A stretch of 64,000 nt of DNA from WTGJ01 sp965237765 (GCA_965237765.1 OZ250157.1:992001-1056000), one strand, 5' to 3'. Positions 26,497 to 37,171 are shown, counted from the stretch's first letter. The notes: generated from the letters alone by a model not told the origin. Translations and numbers: made by a program.

Positions 26497-27405
26497 ATGA
26501 GCGCAATTCAGGAATCGCTGGCCCCGCGCGCGCTCCGCGCGATCGACAGCGAGGTGCGGCATTCCGAAGGCCTCTGGCGGGATGCATTGCGCCGTCTTTT
26601 ACACAACAAGCTGGCCATCTTTGGAGCGCTCTTCATCCTACTCATCATCTTCATGGGGGTCTTTGGACCCTCGCTGGTCCGTTTCGATCCGGACGGGATG
26701 GATTTCACCGCAATGTTATCTGAACCCACGCAAAAGCATTGGATGGGTACCGATGAGTTTGGGCGCGATATCTTCACTCGGGTCGTCATTGGCGCGCGCA
26801 TTTCCTTGATGGTGGGCCTCGTCGCCGTCAGCATCTCCACCATTGCCGGCACTATGCTGGGGATGATCGCCGGCTTCAGCGTCCGCGCGGTGGATGAAAT
26901 CATCATGCGGGCGATGGACGTGCTCTACGCCTTCCCCTTCCTGCTGCTGGCCATCGCCATCGTCGCTGTCTTGGGCCGTGGCTTCCTCAACGTGATGATC
27001 GCCCTCGGCGTGGTCTATACGCCGATTTTCGCGCGCATCGCCCGCGCGGCCGTGCTAGGAGTTCGCAACGAAGAATTCATCCAGGCAGCCCGCGCGATGG
27101 GCGCTGGCGAGGTGCGCATCATCTTCAACCACATCATGCCCAATATCCTCTCCCCCATCATCGTGGAAATCACCCTCAGCCTCGCCTTCGCCATCCTCGC
27201 CGAAGCGGGCTTGAGTTTCTTCGCGCTCGGGGTGCAGCCGCCCACGCCCAGCTGGGGTCGCATGCTGGCCGAAGGGCGTGACTATCTCCATCAATCAGGT
27301 TGGTTGCCCATCTTCCCCGGCCTGGCGATCATGTTCACCGTGCTGGCCTTCAATTTTCTGGGCGATGGCCTGCGCGAAGCGCTCGACCCCCGCCAGCGCC
27401 GTTAG
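26497..27405 (+). CDS. Dipeptide-type ABC transporter permease (DppC-like)
   Basis: 302 residues. An N-terminal cytosolic OppC-N type stretch (SEGLWRDALRRLLHNKLAIFGALF) leads to six membrane segments, with KHWMGTDEFGRDIFTRVVIGARISL and the coupling loop EEFIQAARAMGAGEVRIIFNHIMPN. GGGAG precedes ATG 26497, 12 bases after the DppB-like stop, so the two are cotranscribed. Intact, although the upstream binding-protein gene is frameshifted. Confidence 0.93.
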   Translation: MSAIQESLAPRALRAIDSEVRHSEGLWRDALRRLLHNKLAIFGALFILLIIFMGVFGPSLVRFDPDGMDFTAMLSEPTQKHWMGTDEFGRDIFTRVVIGARISLMVGLVAVSISTIAGTMLGMIAGFSVRAVDEIIMRAMDVLYAFPFLLLAIAIVAVLGRGFLNVMIALGVVYTPIFARIARAAVLGVRNEEFIQAARAMGAGEVRIIFNHIMPNILSPIIVEITLSLAFAILAEAGLSFFALGVQPPTPSWGRMLAEGRDYLHQSGWLPIFPGLAIMFTVLAFNFLGDGLREALDPRQRR

Positions 27406-27444
27406 CGCAGGCGCACGGCAACCAAGACGATTAGAATATCCCAC

Positions 27445-29430
27445 ATGAATGAAGGTGCGATGGCCGAGCGCCCGCTCTGGCCGAGGCGGAATTGGTGGCT
27501 AGCGCTGCTGGCGATTCTCGTGCTGGCCGGCGCGTTGCGCTACCCCGGTTATGCCTTCAGCTTACCTTATGTGGATTACATCGACGAGCCGAATCACAAC
27601 CTCGCGGCGCGCATGCTGGTGGATTTCGGCACGGCACGCTCCATTGGGCATGATAGTTACCCTCCAGGCGTCATCATGTTGAATTATGTATTCATCCGTC
27701 TGTTCCACGACCCCGCCACGCCACCCTCGACCGTGACCGGGCTGGTGCGGCTCGTGGCCATTACAGCCAGCATGGGCGTCGTAATTTTGCTGGCACTGCT
27801 AGGTTACCACAGTTTGGGCCCGCCAGCGGGATTACTCAGCGCAGGTATCTGGACCATCACGCCATCCTTTGTCTACTTCAGCCGGCTAGCAATACCGGAT
27901 ATCTTTGTGACATTCTTCACTGTATCAGCCATCTGGCTTGTGCTGGCGGGTACGCGTTTCCGCCGCTCCGGCTGGACTACCTATGCCACTTACATGCTGA
28001 TGCTGGCGATTGTTTTCAAATATCAAGCGATCTTCATGACACCTGTCATTTTGCTAGCCCCACTCTGGAATGGGCGTTCGTATCGGAGACGTGTCATAGA
28101 TAACATGGCGCGCTTTGCCTTGTTTTCCGCCTGGTTACTGTTTCTCACCCCTGTGTTACTCCCTCCTGACCCGAATATACCCATCAACAACTGGCGCCAG
28201 CATACCGATGTTGAAGGCATTCCCAGCCCCTCGCTGTTGCTTCACAACCTACGTGTGATCCTGGCGGAGATCGACACACGCGTGAGCTTTTCCGGGAGCT
28301 TGGGTATCTTGCTCCTACCTGGGTTGATCGGTTGGGCGTTCTTAGCTTGGGATCGAGGGATAGAGAGAGAACAGCGCTTCGCCATAGCCACAATCATCTT
28401 ATCGGCCGCGGCCTGGTTGGTGGGGTTAAGCCTGTTTGGCACAGCGGATTTCCGGCAGATGGTCGCCCTTGCCACGATAGTGACGCTCATGGCCGGTATC
28501 GGCTACATGGGTTTGTGGCACATCTTGCGCACACTGCCAAAACGCTATCCCGCGCTGCGCACACGGTGGCTGGCAGTTGCGGCGCTCGCGTTGCTATTCG
28601 CGTCGAACCTGCCGAACCTGCGCGCTTCCATCGCCAACGCCCACGAGGCTACGCTGCCCGACCAGCGCAACGATCTGGCGCAGTACATGGATACAACCCT
28701 GACGAGCGGCATTCACATCGCCACCTATGATAACCACAAGACTCTCAACTCCCATTGGGGCGGTTATGCCGGCCTCACGCCCTTCCCGCATTTGCTGCCC
28801 AATGGCGTACCCGGACCAATTTCGCAAGAATCCGTTGATCATTGGCGCGCGCTAGATGTGCTCTATGCCATCATGCCCCATTACGAATACCAGTCCCTCC
28901 TCGCCGATGACCCCGCCGGTTATCTCGCCGAAACGACCCTTTTGAAATCCTACCCACCCTCCGCCGCGCACCGCGGACCGGCCATGGTTGTCCTCCGCCT
29001 CCACCCCATGCAGCACCAGACGACCGGCCAGCTCGGCCCCATTCGCCTGCTAGGTTACGACCTCGCCAGTGGCGACATCCGCGCCGGCGAGACACTTCCC
29101 TTTCACCTCTACTGGCAATCCCGCGCGCCCACCGACGACGAATACATCGTCTTCAATCATTTGCTGAATTCCGCGGGAGGCCTCGTGGCGCAAATCGACG
29201 GGCCACCCCTACCCGACCCGCTCCTCCGGCGCACGACGGCCGATTGGGACGACCCCGAAGAGATCATCTTCAGCCGCGAATTCAATTTGCAATTGCCAGA
29301 GACGCTCGCGCCGGGCGAATACACGCTCGTAACCGGCTTTTACCGCCGCCAGGATGGGGTGCGCCTGCGCTCACCAGTAGGCGAGGATTCGCTCTTCGTC
29401 AGCGCGCTACAAATCGCGTCGGCAGAATGA
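27445..29430 (+). CDS. ArnT/GT39-like glycosyltransferase with C-terminal beta-domain
   Basis: 661 residues. About ten membrane segments follow a first periplasmic loop with DYIDEPNHN, where the Asp/Glu pair matches the catalytic acidic position of GT39/GT83 enzymes that use polyprenyl-phosphate sugars. A tail of about 130 residues (LGPIRLLGYDLASGDIRAG through FNLQLPETLAPGEYTLVTGFYRR) is a predicted beta-sandwich; its opening matches LGYEMEVRRYVPGE of the broken gene at 21533-23728. TAGAAT at 27432-27437 lies 7 bases before the ATG, so the transcript may be leaderless. Acceptor unknown; a cell-envelope glycan or glycoprotein is likely. Confidence 0.85.
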   Translation: MNEGAMAERPLWPRRNWWLALLAILVLAGALRYPGYAFSLPYVDYIDEPNHNLAARMLVDFGTARSIGHDSYPPGVIMLNYVFIRLFHDPATPPSTVTGLVRLVAITASMGVVILLALLGYHSLGPPAGLLSAGIWTITPSFVYFSRLAIPDIFVTFFTVSAIWLVLAGTRFRRSGWTTYATYMLMLAIVFKYQAIFMTPVILLAPLWNGRSYRRRVIDNMARFALFSAWLLFLTPVLLPPDPNIPINNWRQHTDVEGIPSPSLLLHNLRVILAEIDTRVSFSGSLGILLLPGLIGWAFLAWDRGIEREQRFAIATIILSAAAWLVGLSLFGTADFRQMVALATIVTLMAGIGYMGLWHILRTLPKRYPALRTRWLAVAALALLFASNLPNLRASIANAHEATLPDQRNDLAQYMDTTLTSGIHIATYDNHKTLNSHWGGYAGLTPFPHLLPNGVPGPISQESVDHWRALDVLYAIMPHYEYQSLLADDPAGYLAETTLLKSYPPSAAHRGPAMVVLRLHPMQHQTTGQLGPIRLLGYDLASGDIRAGETLPFHLYWQSRAPTDDEYIVFNHLLNSAGGLVAQIDGPPLPDPLLRRTTADWDDPEEIIFSREFNLQLPETLAPGEYTLVTGFYRRQDGVRLRSPVGEDSLFVSALQIASAE

Positions 29431-29476
29431 GCGGCGCTGCCAGCTACCTCGCACTATGTGGTACTAGCCTGACGCT

Positions 29477-30265
<789 letters not shown>

Positions 30266-30297
30266 CTTGGCGACCTTCCTTCCTTTAAATCCGGGCG

Positions 30298-32343
30298 CTA
30301 ACGACGGGCGGCGCCGGCGCCGCTGGCCTCGATGCGCCGGCTCACCAGCGACATCACGAAGCTGAAGATGAAATAGATAGCGGCGATGAAAATGTAGGTC
30401 TCGCGCCGCAAACCCTGAAATTCGGTTTGCGCGGCGATGCCCGTCGCGACGCCCGTTAGATCTAGCAAGCCAACAATGGCCACCAGCGAGGTGTCTTTAT
30501 AAAGCGAGATGAATTGGCCAACGAGGGCCGGGATGACCGCGCGCAAAGCTTGCGGCAGGGTGATGTGCAGGGTGATGCGCCAGCCGGGCAGGCCCACCGC
30601 TTTGCCCGCTTCTTCCTGTCCTGGCGGTAGGCTCTGCAAGCCGCCGCGTACGTTTTCCGCGAGGTAAGCGGCGCTGAATAGCGTAACGGCGACCATCGCC
30701 CGGTAGGGCGTGCTATCGGGCCCGCTCAGACTCGGCAAGACGAATGGCACCAGCAGCACGGACATGAACAGCAGCGTGATGAGCGGCACGCCACGCACCA
30801 TTTCGATATAGAGCGTGCTCGCCAGCCGGATGGCCGGCAGCGAACTACGCCGACCCAGGGCAAGAGCGATACCGATTGGGAAGGCGACCACGATGCCCAC
30901 CGCCGTTAACATCATCGTCAGCAAGAAACCGCCCCAGAGCTGCGAGTCGCTCGTTTGCAAGGCCCCGCCCTCGCCAACGCCGATAATCAAGATGAAAGCC
31001 AGCGGCATCAGCGCCAGCCAGAGCCAAACCGCCATGCGCCGCACGATCTGCCGCGGCCCTCCTGACCGCTCTTCGCGCCGCCTCAACCAAACAGAACTGA
31101 AATACCCCGCAGCGAGGAGCGCCGTGAACCAAGCCAACGACCGATTGATCTGCCCGAAGAAGGGAGCCACCATCACGCGCAGGAAATTAGCGAACCCGCG
31201 AAGTCCTTTGTATTGATGGTCGATGATCCCGAGCATCAACATATCGTCGCCGTTTTCGTCGCGCGGCCGCCCACCCTCGATCAACAGCCGATCCGTCGCC
31301 CGCACGTATTGGTAGACGCGCTCGCCATCACGGATGAAACTGCGGTCAAAGATGGGATAGATGCCCTTTGCCGCCAGCGTCGCGATGCTCTCGTCGCTGG
31401 TGGGAACGCTCTTCTCCAACACGTACCAACCATCCTGCGGCAGCGTGAAACGCAGCTCATCGCCAGAGCCGATGACCGCGCTCGCCAACTCCTCCCCGTT
31501 CCAACCCGCGCGCACGATCAGCGAAACGGGCACAGCGCTCACCTGGTATCTGCTCAAGACGGACGGCGGTATCTCGCTCTCTTCCAGCTTCGCCTCGCGT
31601 TCGCCGCGCTGTCTATCGGTGAGGCGATTGCCGGCCAGCTCATCACGGATAACAGCGAGGCGCTGCTGGGTTGCCAGGCGATTAGTCGCCGCGTTGCGCA
31701 GGGTATTCGTCATCGCATCCGTAAAGCTGGAGAGCTGCGCGAGTTCTTCTTCGTTGGCGTATTCGGCGAGGGCGATGGTCACTTCTTCCCCTGCCCCACC
31801 GATGAAGGCGACCCGCGATTGCGGCGCGGCGGTAATGGAGCCCGAGGTAATTTCGCGCTGGCCAGCGGCCAGATATGTCGGCGGCAGCGGAATACTGGCT
31901 TCGATGAGCATGGGTATGACGAAGAGCGCCAGCAAACCCGCCACCAGCGCCTGCCAGACCCGCGCCCGCACCACCGACCAGGCTGCCAGGTTCACGCCCA
32001 CCACCAGCGCCAGATAGAGCGCCAGCAGCGACAGGCGCAAGTTCATGAACTGTTCCACACGCCCGACCATGAACAGGCGCAAGTTGAAGATGATCGCGAA
32101 CCAATTGGCCGCACCGATACTCCACTGCAACAGGGAAAAAACCATGAAAAGCACGAAGGCGGCGCCCAGCACCGTCAATGCTGTATCCAGCGTCGAACCG
32201 AAGAGGTTCGCGCGCACCCAGGCCAGTGGGCCGACGACGGTGATCGGCGGCCTGCGCGTCGGAGGTTCCTCGAAATAAGCCTCGTTGCGGACGGGCGAGC
32301 CGGCGGGCATAGTGGTCATCGGGTTCTTCGCACCAGCAGCCAT
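30298..32343 (-). CDS. aapM: Amino acid ABC transporter permease, oversized (AapM-like)
   Basis: 681 residues. The C-terminal 230 form a standard HisM-type core with PLITLLFMSVLLV and the coupling loop EAGKAVGLPGWRITLHITLPQALR. The N-terminal part has four or more membrane segments, as in Aap permeases, but then a non-membrane region of over 200 residues (about 185-400) with charged helices (RLATQQRLAVIRDELAGNRL) and a beta-rich part is inserted, probably extracytoplasmic. AapM is normally near 380 residues. The stop of the upstream permease overlaps this start, so the two are translationally coupled. Confidence 0.9.
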   Translation of the reverse strand: MAAGAKNPMTTMPAGSPVRNEAYFEEPPTRRPPITVVGPLAWVRANLFGSTLDTALTVLGAAFVLFMVFSLLQWSIGAANWFAIIFNLRLFMVGRVEQFMNLRLSLLALYLALVVGVNLAAWSVVRARVWQALVAGLLALFVIPMLIEASIPLPPTYLAAGQREITSGSITAAPQSRVAFIGGAGEEVTIALAEYANEEELAQLSSFTDAMTNTLRNAATNRLATQQRLAVIRDELAGNRLTDRQRGEREAKLEESEIPPSVLSRYQVSAVPVSLIVRAGWNGEELASAVIGSGDELRFTLPQDGWYVLEKSVPTSDESIATLAAKGIYPIFDRSFIRDGERVYQYVRATDRLLIEGGRPRDENGDDMLMLGIIDHQYKGLRGFANFLRVMVAPFFGQINRSLAWFTALLAAGYFSSVWLRRREERSGGPRQIVRRMAVWLWLALMPLAFILIIGVGEGGALQTSDSQLWGGFLLTMMLTAVGIVVAFPIGIALALGRRSSLPAIRLASTLYIEMVRGVPLITLLFMSVLLVPFVLPSLSGPDSTPYRAMVAVTLFSAAYLAENVRGGLQSLPPGQEEAGKAVGLPGWRITLHITLPQALRAVIPALVGQFISLYKDTSLVAIVGLLDLTGVATGIAAQTEFQGLRRETYIFIAAIYFIFSFVMSLVSRRIEASGAGAARR

Positions 32344-34157
32344 CAGCGCGTAACCAGGCGGAAGCGGTTATTGACGGCGTTCATGATCACAGAGATGCTG
32401 AGGCTCAGCACGAGATAGAAGACCATCACCATGAAGAAGCCCGTCACAGTCTGACCGGACTGATTCATGATGGTCGTCGTGATGTTGAAGGTATCCGCAA
32501 AACCGATGCTGATCGCCAAGCTCGAATTCTTCGTCAGATTGAGATACTGATTGCCCAGCGGTGGGATGATCACGCGCAGTGCTTGTGGGAAGATGATCCG
32601 CGCCAGCAATTGCGTTTGCGAGAGGCCGAGCGCGCGCCCCGCCTCCAGCTGACCGTGCGACACCGCCTGAATACCCGCTCGCACAATTTCAGCGATGAAA
32701 GAGGAGGTGTAGGCCACCAGCGCCAACAGTAGCGCCATGTATTCCGGCGTGAATTCCAGGCCTGTCAGGAAACGCCCGAAGCGATTCTGCGTCGGCAATT
32801 GCACCAGGAGCGGGCGCGTGCTGGTCTGCAGGAGCTCCGCCGTGCCGAGCAGCCCTTCGGCTTCTGCTTCCGCCAGCGACCTCAAGACGGTCTCGCCGCC
32901 GCTCTCGATGGCGATATGCTCAGGCGCCGCCGCCGTACCCACCAACAACCAACCCAGAACTGCCAAGCCGAGCAAGGCCAGCAGGGCCAACGCGCCCCGC
33001 GGGTAAGGCTGGCCGGTGATCTCCGTCCGCCGACCAAGCCAGAGCCAGGCGAAACCAGCCAACAAGATGCCCAGCCCCAAATAAGCGAACCAGGCCGCGA
33101 AGCGCGCCGTCGGCAACAAATCCGGGAAAACGAAACCACGAATGCTGATGAAGATCGCTGGCCGCGTCTCCAACCGCACCGCCGCCATCGGCAGCCAGCC
33201 AAAGCTGAAGAGGGTGCCCGCTACCAATTGCCCCAGGGCCAAACCCAGCGCGCGCGGCCGCCAACGCGGCGGGATCCACCGCTGCGCGGCGCTAAAGTAA
33301 TGAACGAGCAAGACGACGCCCACCAGGGCCATACTCACGACAGCGTACACCAGGAAAGCACCGGTGAAACCCGCGCCCCAGGACCAGGGCCAGCCGTCAA
33401 TCTCATAATGCCCATAAGCGGCCAGCTCTGATATCAATACCAGTGCGGCGAAGCCATACTGGAGCATCCCCCGTCGCTCCACGCTAACCGCCGACCCACG
33501 CCAATAGCGCCAGAGCACCAGCCACAGCAACACCCACAGCGCCAACCGCAAACTGATATAGGTGATCCCTTCGCTGGGGATGGTGATCGCCTGCCGGATC
33601 TTTGGCAGGCTGAACATCACGATGAAATACCAGGCGAAAATTTGCACCAGCAACGGTGTGTTGCGCAACGCCTCCACGTATACACGGGCAATGCTGCGAA
33701 TGAGCCAGTTGCTACTGAGCAGGAAGACACCGACAAAGAGGCCCACCACCGAAGACAACACGAGGCCGAAGACCACGATGCGTAGAGTATTGATCATGCC
33801 GACGACAAAGGCTTGGCCGTAAGTAGAATCGCTGGTATACCATTCCGGGCTTTCGCTGATTGCAAAGCCGGCGCGTAAATCGAGGAAGTTGAAGGCGGGC
33901 ACGAGGCCCCTATCCGCCAATTCGGTGGCCGCCGTGGAGCCCATCCACCAGAAAAACAGGATGACCGCCAGCGTGAAGACCAACTGCCCCAATACCTGCC
34001 GCACGCGCTGATCCGCCAACACGTTGATCAGCGGCCGCAGGATGGGCCCAAAAACAACGATCAATGGCCGCAAAACGGGTCCTATGACGGCGTTAATCCG
34101 CCGAAAGATGCGCAATATGGTGTGCCGCAAATCTAAAGGCGGCTCGCGATTGAGCAC
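32343..34157 (-). CDS. aapQ: Amino acid ABC transporter permease, oversized (AapQ-like)
   Basis: 604 residues from GTG 34157 with an AGGA/AGGG site. The N-terminal half carries FDLRAGFAISESPEWYTSDSTYGQAF-type AapQ sequence, the middle has additional membrane segments, and the C-terminus has the EAA loop LEAGRALGLSQTQLLARIIFPQALR. AapQ is usually about 400 residues; the extra 200 here are membrane helices and loops in the middle (about 190-440). It partners with the AapM-like permease. A stem-loop separates it from the binding-protein gene. Confidence 0.9.
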   Translation of the reverse strand: MLNREPPLDLRHTILRIFRRINAVIGPVLRPLIVVFGPILRPLINVLADQRVRQVLGQLVFTLAVILFFWWMGSTAATELADRGLVPAFNFLDLRAGFAISESPEWYTSDSTYGQAFVVGMINTLRIVVFGLVLSSVVGLFVGVFLLSSNWLIRSIARVYVEALRNTPLLVQIFAWYFIVMFSLPKIRQAITIPSEGITYISLRLALWVLLWLVLWRYWRGSAVSVERRGMLQYGFAALVLISELAAYGHYEIDGWPWSWGAGFTGAFLVYAVVSMALVGVVLLVHYFSAAQRWIPPRWRPRALGLALGQLVAGTLFSFGWLPMAAVRLETRPAIFISIRGFVFPDLLPTARFAAWFAYLGLGILLAGFAWLWLGRRTEITGQPYPRGALALLALLGLAVLGWLLVGTAAAPEHIAIESGGETVLRSLAEAEAEGLLGTAELLQTSTRPLLVQLPTQNRFGRFLTGLEFTPEYMALLLALVAYTSSFIAEIVRAGIQAVSHGQLEAGRALGLSQTQLLARIIFPQALRVIIPPLGNQYLNLTKNSSLAISIGFADTFNITTTIMNQSGQTVTGFFMVMVFYLVLSLSISVIMNAVNNRFRLVTR

Positions 34158-34190
34158 GCGCGTGACCCTATCCTAATTGGGTGCGGTTGG

Positions 34191-34224
34191 GGCCGGTGAA
34201 TCCGCCGCAGCGCATTCACCGGCC
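34191..34224 (-). promoter_or_regulatory. Intercistronic stem-loop between aapJ-like and aapQ-like genes
   Basis: GGCCGGTGAAT (34191-34201) pairs perfectly with ATTCACCGGCC (34214-34224), an 11-bp stem with 12-base loop. No T-run follows on the minus strand, so partial termination or mRNA protection is likelier than full termination. Confidence 0.65.
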
Positions 34225-34249
34225 CTTAGCTTTACTGCTTCATTGCTGG

Positions 34250-35290
34250 CTAACGGAAGGGCGGTGAGTAGAGCAAGCCACCATCGGTCCACAGGGCGTT
34301 AAGCCCGCGGCCTAGGTTGAAAGGCGGCACGCCCAGGTGACGATGGAAGATCTCGCCGTAGTTACCCAGCTGGCGGATGACCGTGACCATGAAGTCGTTG
34401 GGTATGCCCAGGTAGGAACCAGAAGCGTTGTTGTTCTGGCCCAGCAACCGCTGAATGTTAGGGTCATCGCTAGCTCGGAAATCATCGACATTCTCGCTGG
34501 TGATACCCGCTTCCTCAGCGGAGATCAGGCCGAAGACAGTCCAGGCGACGATATCCGCAAACTGTGGATCATATTGTGGCGAGAGCGGCCCCAGCGGCTC
34601 CTTGCTGAGCGTGATGTCCAGCACCATGTGCTGGCCGGGGTCTGCCGCGGTGGCGTGCAGGGCGGCCAGGCTGCTCTTATCCGTCGTCCAGGCCTCGCAG
34701 CGACCGTCCAGATAGGCCTGCCAGGCAGCCGCGATATCTGGCTGGGTCAGGATCGTGATGTCCAGCCCGCGCGCGAAGACCGCGTCGGTGATGTTCAGCT
34801 CCGTGGTGGTGCCCTGCGTCACGCAAATGGAAGCACCATCCAGCCCTTCAATGGTGGTAACGCCCAGTTCGACGAGGGTGCCGATACTATGACCATCGTA
34901 GAATGTGGTCGGGCCAAACGTGGCGCCCCAGACGACATCACGGCTGAGCGTCCAGGTGGTGTTGCGCGACATCATGTCGATCTCGCCACCCTGCATGGCC
35001 GCTTGCCGCTCGGCCGCCGCCAGCGGCCGGAAGGAGATGGCGTTGGCATCGCCGAGCACCGCCGCAGCGACAGCCCGGCAAAGATCGATGTCAAAGCCCT
35101 CAAATTCACCAGCGTCATTCACGACACCGAAGCCAGCGAGCTGAGCGTTAACGCCGCAAATCAGCTCACCGCGATCCAGCACTTTCTGGGTCACCGGCCC
35201 AAGTGCCACATCACCTTGCGCGGAGACCGAGGCGAGCGCGCCCCAGGACACCAGCAAGATACACACGACGAGCAAACTACGACCTTTCAT
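34250..35290 (-). CDS. aapJ: General amino acid ABC transporter substrate-binding protein
   Basis: 346 residues. A signal peptide ends LASVSAQGD. The mature protein is an AapJ/BztA-type binding protein: VLDRGELICGVNAQLAGFG, the ligand-binding EGFDIDLCRAVAAAVLGD and MSRNTTWTLSRD segments, and VTQGTTTELNI. It captures amino acids outside the membrane for the three downstream gene products. AGGAGGCA lies before ATG 35290. A possible promoter is in the 180-bp gap with the divergent desaturase gene, but no box is strong. Confidence 0.93.
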   Translation of the reverse strand: MKGRSLLVVCILLVSWGALASVSAQGDVALGPVTQKVLDRGELICGVNAQLAGFGVVNDAGEFEGFDIDLCRAVAAAVLGDANAISFRPLAAAERQAAMQGGEIDMMSRNTTWTLSRDVVWGATFGPTTFYDGHSIGTLVELGVTTIEGLDGASICVTQGTTTELNITDAVFARGLDITILTQPDIAAAWQAYLDGRCEAWTTDKSSLAALHATAADPGQHMVLDITLSKEPLGPLSPQYDPQFADIVAWTVFGLISAEEAGITSENVDDFRASDDPNIQRLLGQNNNASGSYLGIPNDFMVTVIRQLGNYGEIFHRHLGVPPFNLGRGLNALWTDGGLLYSPPFR

Positions 35291-35471
35291 TGGCAGTGCC
35301 TCCTGTTCTCATGCGCAGGGATTACAATTGATAATCGCATTTTCCAACAATTCGCGCGCAAAGAGGTAACACCTACGCCGTGCTCCCCCCGCTCCCAACG
35401 CCGGGAGTCGTCGTTTTGCCGCGGCGGCCGACGCTGCGTTATTATGCCCATGCTCGTGTAGGGGAACCGCT

Positions 35472-36914
35472 ATGAGTGCACAAGCCAAACTCAAACGCGA
35501 TTACAGCCTCGCCGGCGGCCACGAGCGCGCCGTCGCCCTGGATGACAAACTCATCGAAACCCACCTGGAGGAGGACGATTGGTGGGCGCCGCGCCTGCCC
35601 CGCGCGCAGCTGCTGGCCCTCCTGGAGCGGCGCGATGGCCCCGGCCTGCGCCATTTCGGCCTCTGGTTCGCCCTCCTCGCCGTTACGGGCTACCTCGCCA
35701 CCCTCGCCTGGGGCAGCTGGTGGGCCATCCCCGCCTTCCTGCTCTATGGCACCATCTACTCTTCCTCAGATGCGCGCTGGCATGAATGTGGCCACGGTAC
35801 CCCCTTCCGCACCCGCTGGCTGAACGAAATCTGCTATCACATCAGCTCCTTCATGACCATCCGCGAAGGCTTCCTCTGGCGCTGGAGCCACGCGCGCCAC
35901 CACACTGATACCATCCTCGTCGGGCGTGACCCGGAGATTCAGGTGCAGCGTCCGGCCGATCTGCTCAAGCTCGCCCTCGATTTCTTCTATTTGCGCAGCG
36001 GCCCGCCGGAAGTGCTGCGCGTCATCCGCCATGCGTTCGGCCGGGCGGATTCCGACGTGCGCGATTTCGTGCCCGCGCCCGAGCGGCAGCGGATGTTTTG
36101 GGGCAACCGCGTCTACCTGCTCATCATCGCCGCCGTCATCGCCCTGGCCATCCATCTCGGCAGCGTCTTGCCGCTGCTCTTCGTATGGACGCCGCGCTTC
36201 TACGCCGGTTGGCTGCACCAGCTGCTCGGCCTCACGCAGCACGGCGGCCTCGGCGAAGACACGCACGACCACCGCGAAAACACGCGCACGCTCTACATCA
36301 ACCCCGTCTTCCGCTACCTTTATATGAACATGAATTACCATCTCGAGCACCACACGACGCCGATGATCCCCTTCCACGCCCTGCCCGCCTATCACCGGGC
36401 CATCGTCGATCAGACGCCGCCGCCCTACCGCAGCCTCTGGGAGTGCTATCGCGAGATGCTGCCCGCCCTTTGGGAGCAGGCGACGCAAGACCCCAATTAT
36501 CACATCGTGCGCCCCATCCCGGCGGACCCAATAGTCGAAACAGGCACCCTCGCCCTGCCCCGGGCCGAAGCGGCGGCTGATGGCTGGCTGCGTGTCGGCG
36601 CGATAGGAGACATCGCGCCGAACGACGCGCTCGGCTTCACCTGGGACGGCGCGACCTACGCCCTCTACCGCCTGGCGGATGGCAGCCTGGTCGCCTCCGA
36701 TGGCCTCTGCACACATGGCAAGGGCAACCTCTTCGAGGGCCTGGTTACCGATGGCTGCATCGAATGCCCGAAGCATAATGGCCGTTTCGATTTGCGCACG
36801 GGCGCCCCCGTCCGTCGCCCGGTGCGGGCGCCCCTGCGCATCTACCCCGTCGAGCAGCGTGGCGCGGCCGTATTCGTGCTCATCACCGCGCCGCTGGCGG
36901 CAACCGGCGCTTGA
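35472..36914 (+). CDS. Fatty acid desaturase-type hydroxylase fused to a Rieske ferredoxin
   Basis: 480 residues. Residues 60-300 are a membrane di-iron desaturase domain with His boxes HECGH (104-108), HARHH (140-144) and HLEHH (290-294) between hydrophobic segments. Residues 370-475 are a Rieske [2Fe-2S] domain with Cys413/His415 (CTHGK) and Cys432/His435 (CPKHNGRFD). Both halves resemble MocD and MocE of the rhizopine-type oxygenase, which are normally separate proteins. The fusion would pass electrons within one chain. Substrate unknown. The ATG is preceded by GGGGAACCGCT, a weak ribosome site. Confidence 0.9.
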   Translation: MSAQAKLKRDYSLAGGHERAVALDDKLIETHLEEDDWWAPRLPRAQLLALLERRDGPGLRHFGLWFALLAVTGYLATLAWGSWWAIPAFLLYGTIYSSSDARWHECGHGTPFRTRWLNEICYHISSFMTIREGFLWRWSHARHHTDTILVGRDPEIQVQRPADLLKLALDFFYLRSGPPEVLRVIRHAFGRADSDVRDFVPAPERQRMFWGNRVYLLIIAAVIALAIHLGSVLPLLFVWTPRFYAGWLHQLLGLTQHGGLGEDTHDHRENTRTLYINPVFRYLYMNMNYHLEHHTTPMIPFHALPAYHRAIVDQTPPPYRSLWECYREMLPALWEQATQDPNYHIVRPIPADPIVETGTLALPRAEAAADGWLRVGAIGDIAPNDALGFTWDGATYALYRLADGSLVASDGLCTHGKGNLFEGLVTDGCIECPKHNGRFDLRTGAPVRRPVRAPLRIYPVEQRGAAVFVLITAPLAATGA

Positions 36915-37171
36915 AACGCCCCGCCCCAACTCCCTTCACCTATTACGCGCTGAGCGTCGACCCGCAACCCGCGCGCGCTGACGGCTCTGTCGTCCATGTC
37001 GTCTGTCCGAGCGAAACATCCTATAGCATCGCCCAGATTTATGGCGTCTCGATCGATGAAATCGTCGCACTCAATCAACTCGACCAACCTCGGCCGTTTG
37101 ATCTTCCCCGAGCAGGTGCTGGTCATCCGCGACGTGCACCTACACCTGCCGCTTCCGAAGATGTCGAATAA
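36911..37171 (+). pseudogene. LysM-domain C-terminal fragment, frameshifted
   Basis: One frame gives SVVHVVCPSETSYSIAQIYGVSIDEIVALNQL, the first two-thirds of a LysM domain. The neighbouring frame continues NLGRLIFPEQVLVIRD, the last third. A single shift near 37080 would rejoin them. The first frame overlaps the stop of the desaturase fusion and has no proper start, so this is probably the tail of a larger peptidoglycan-binding protein whose N-terminus is gone. Confidence 0.6.
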
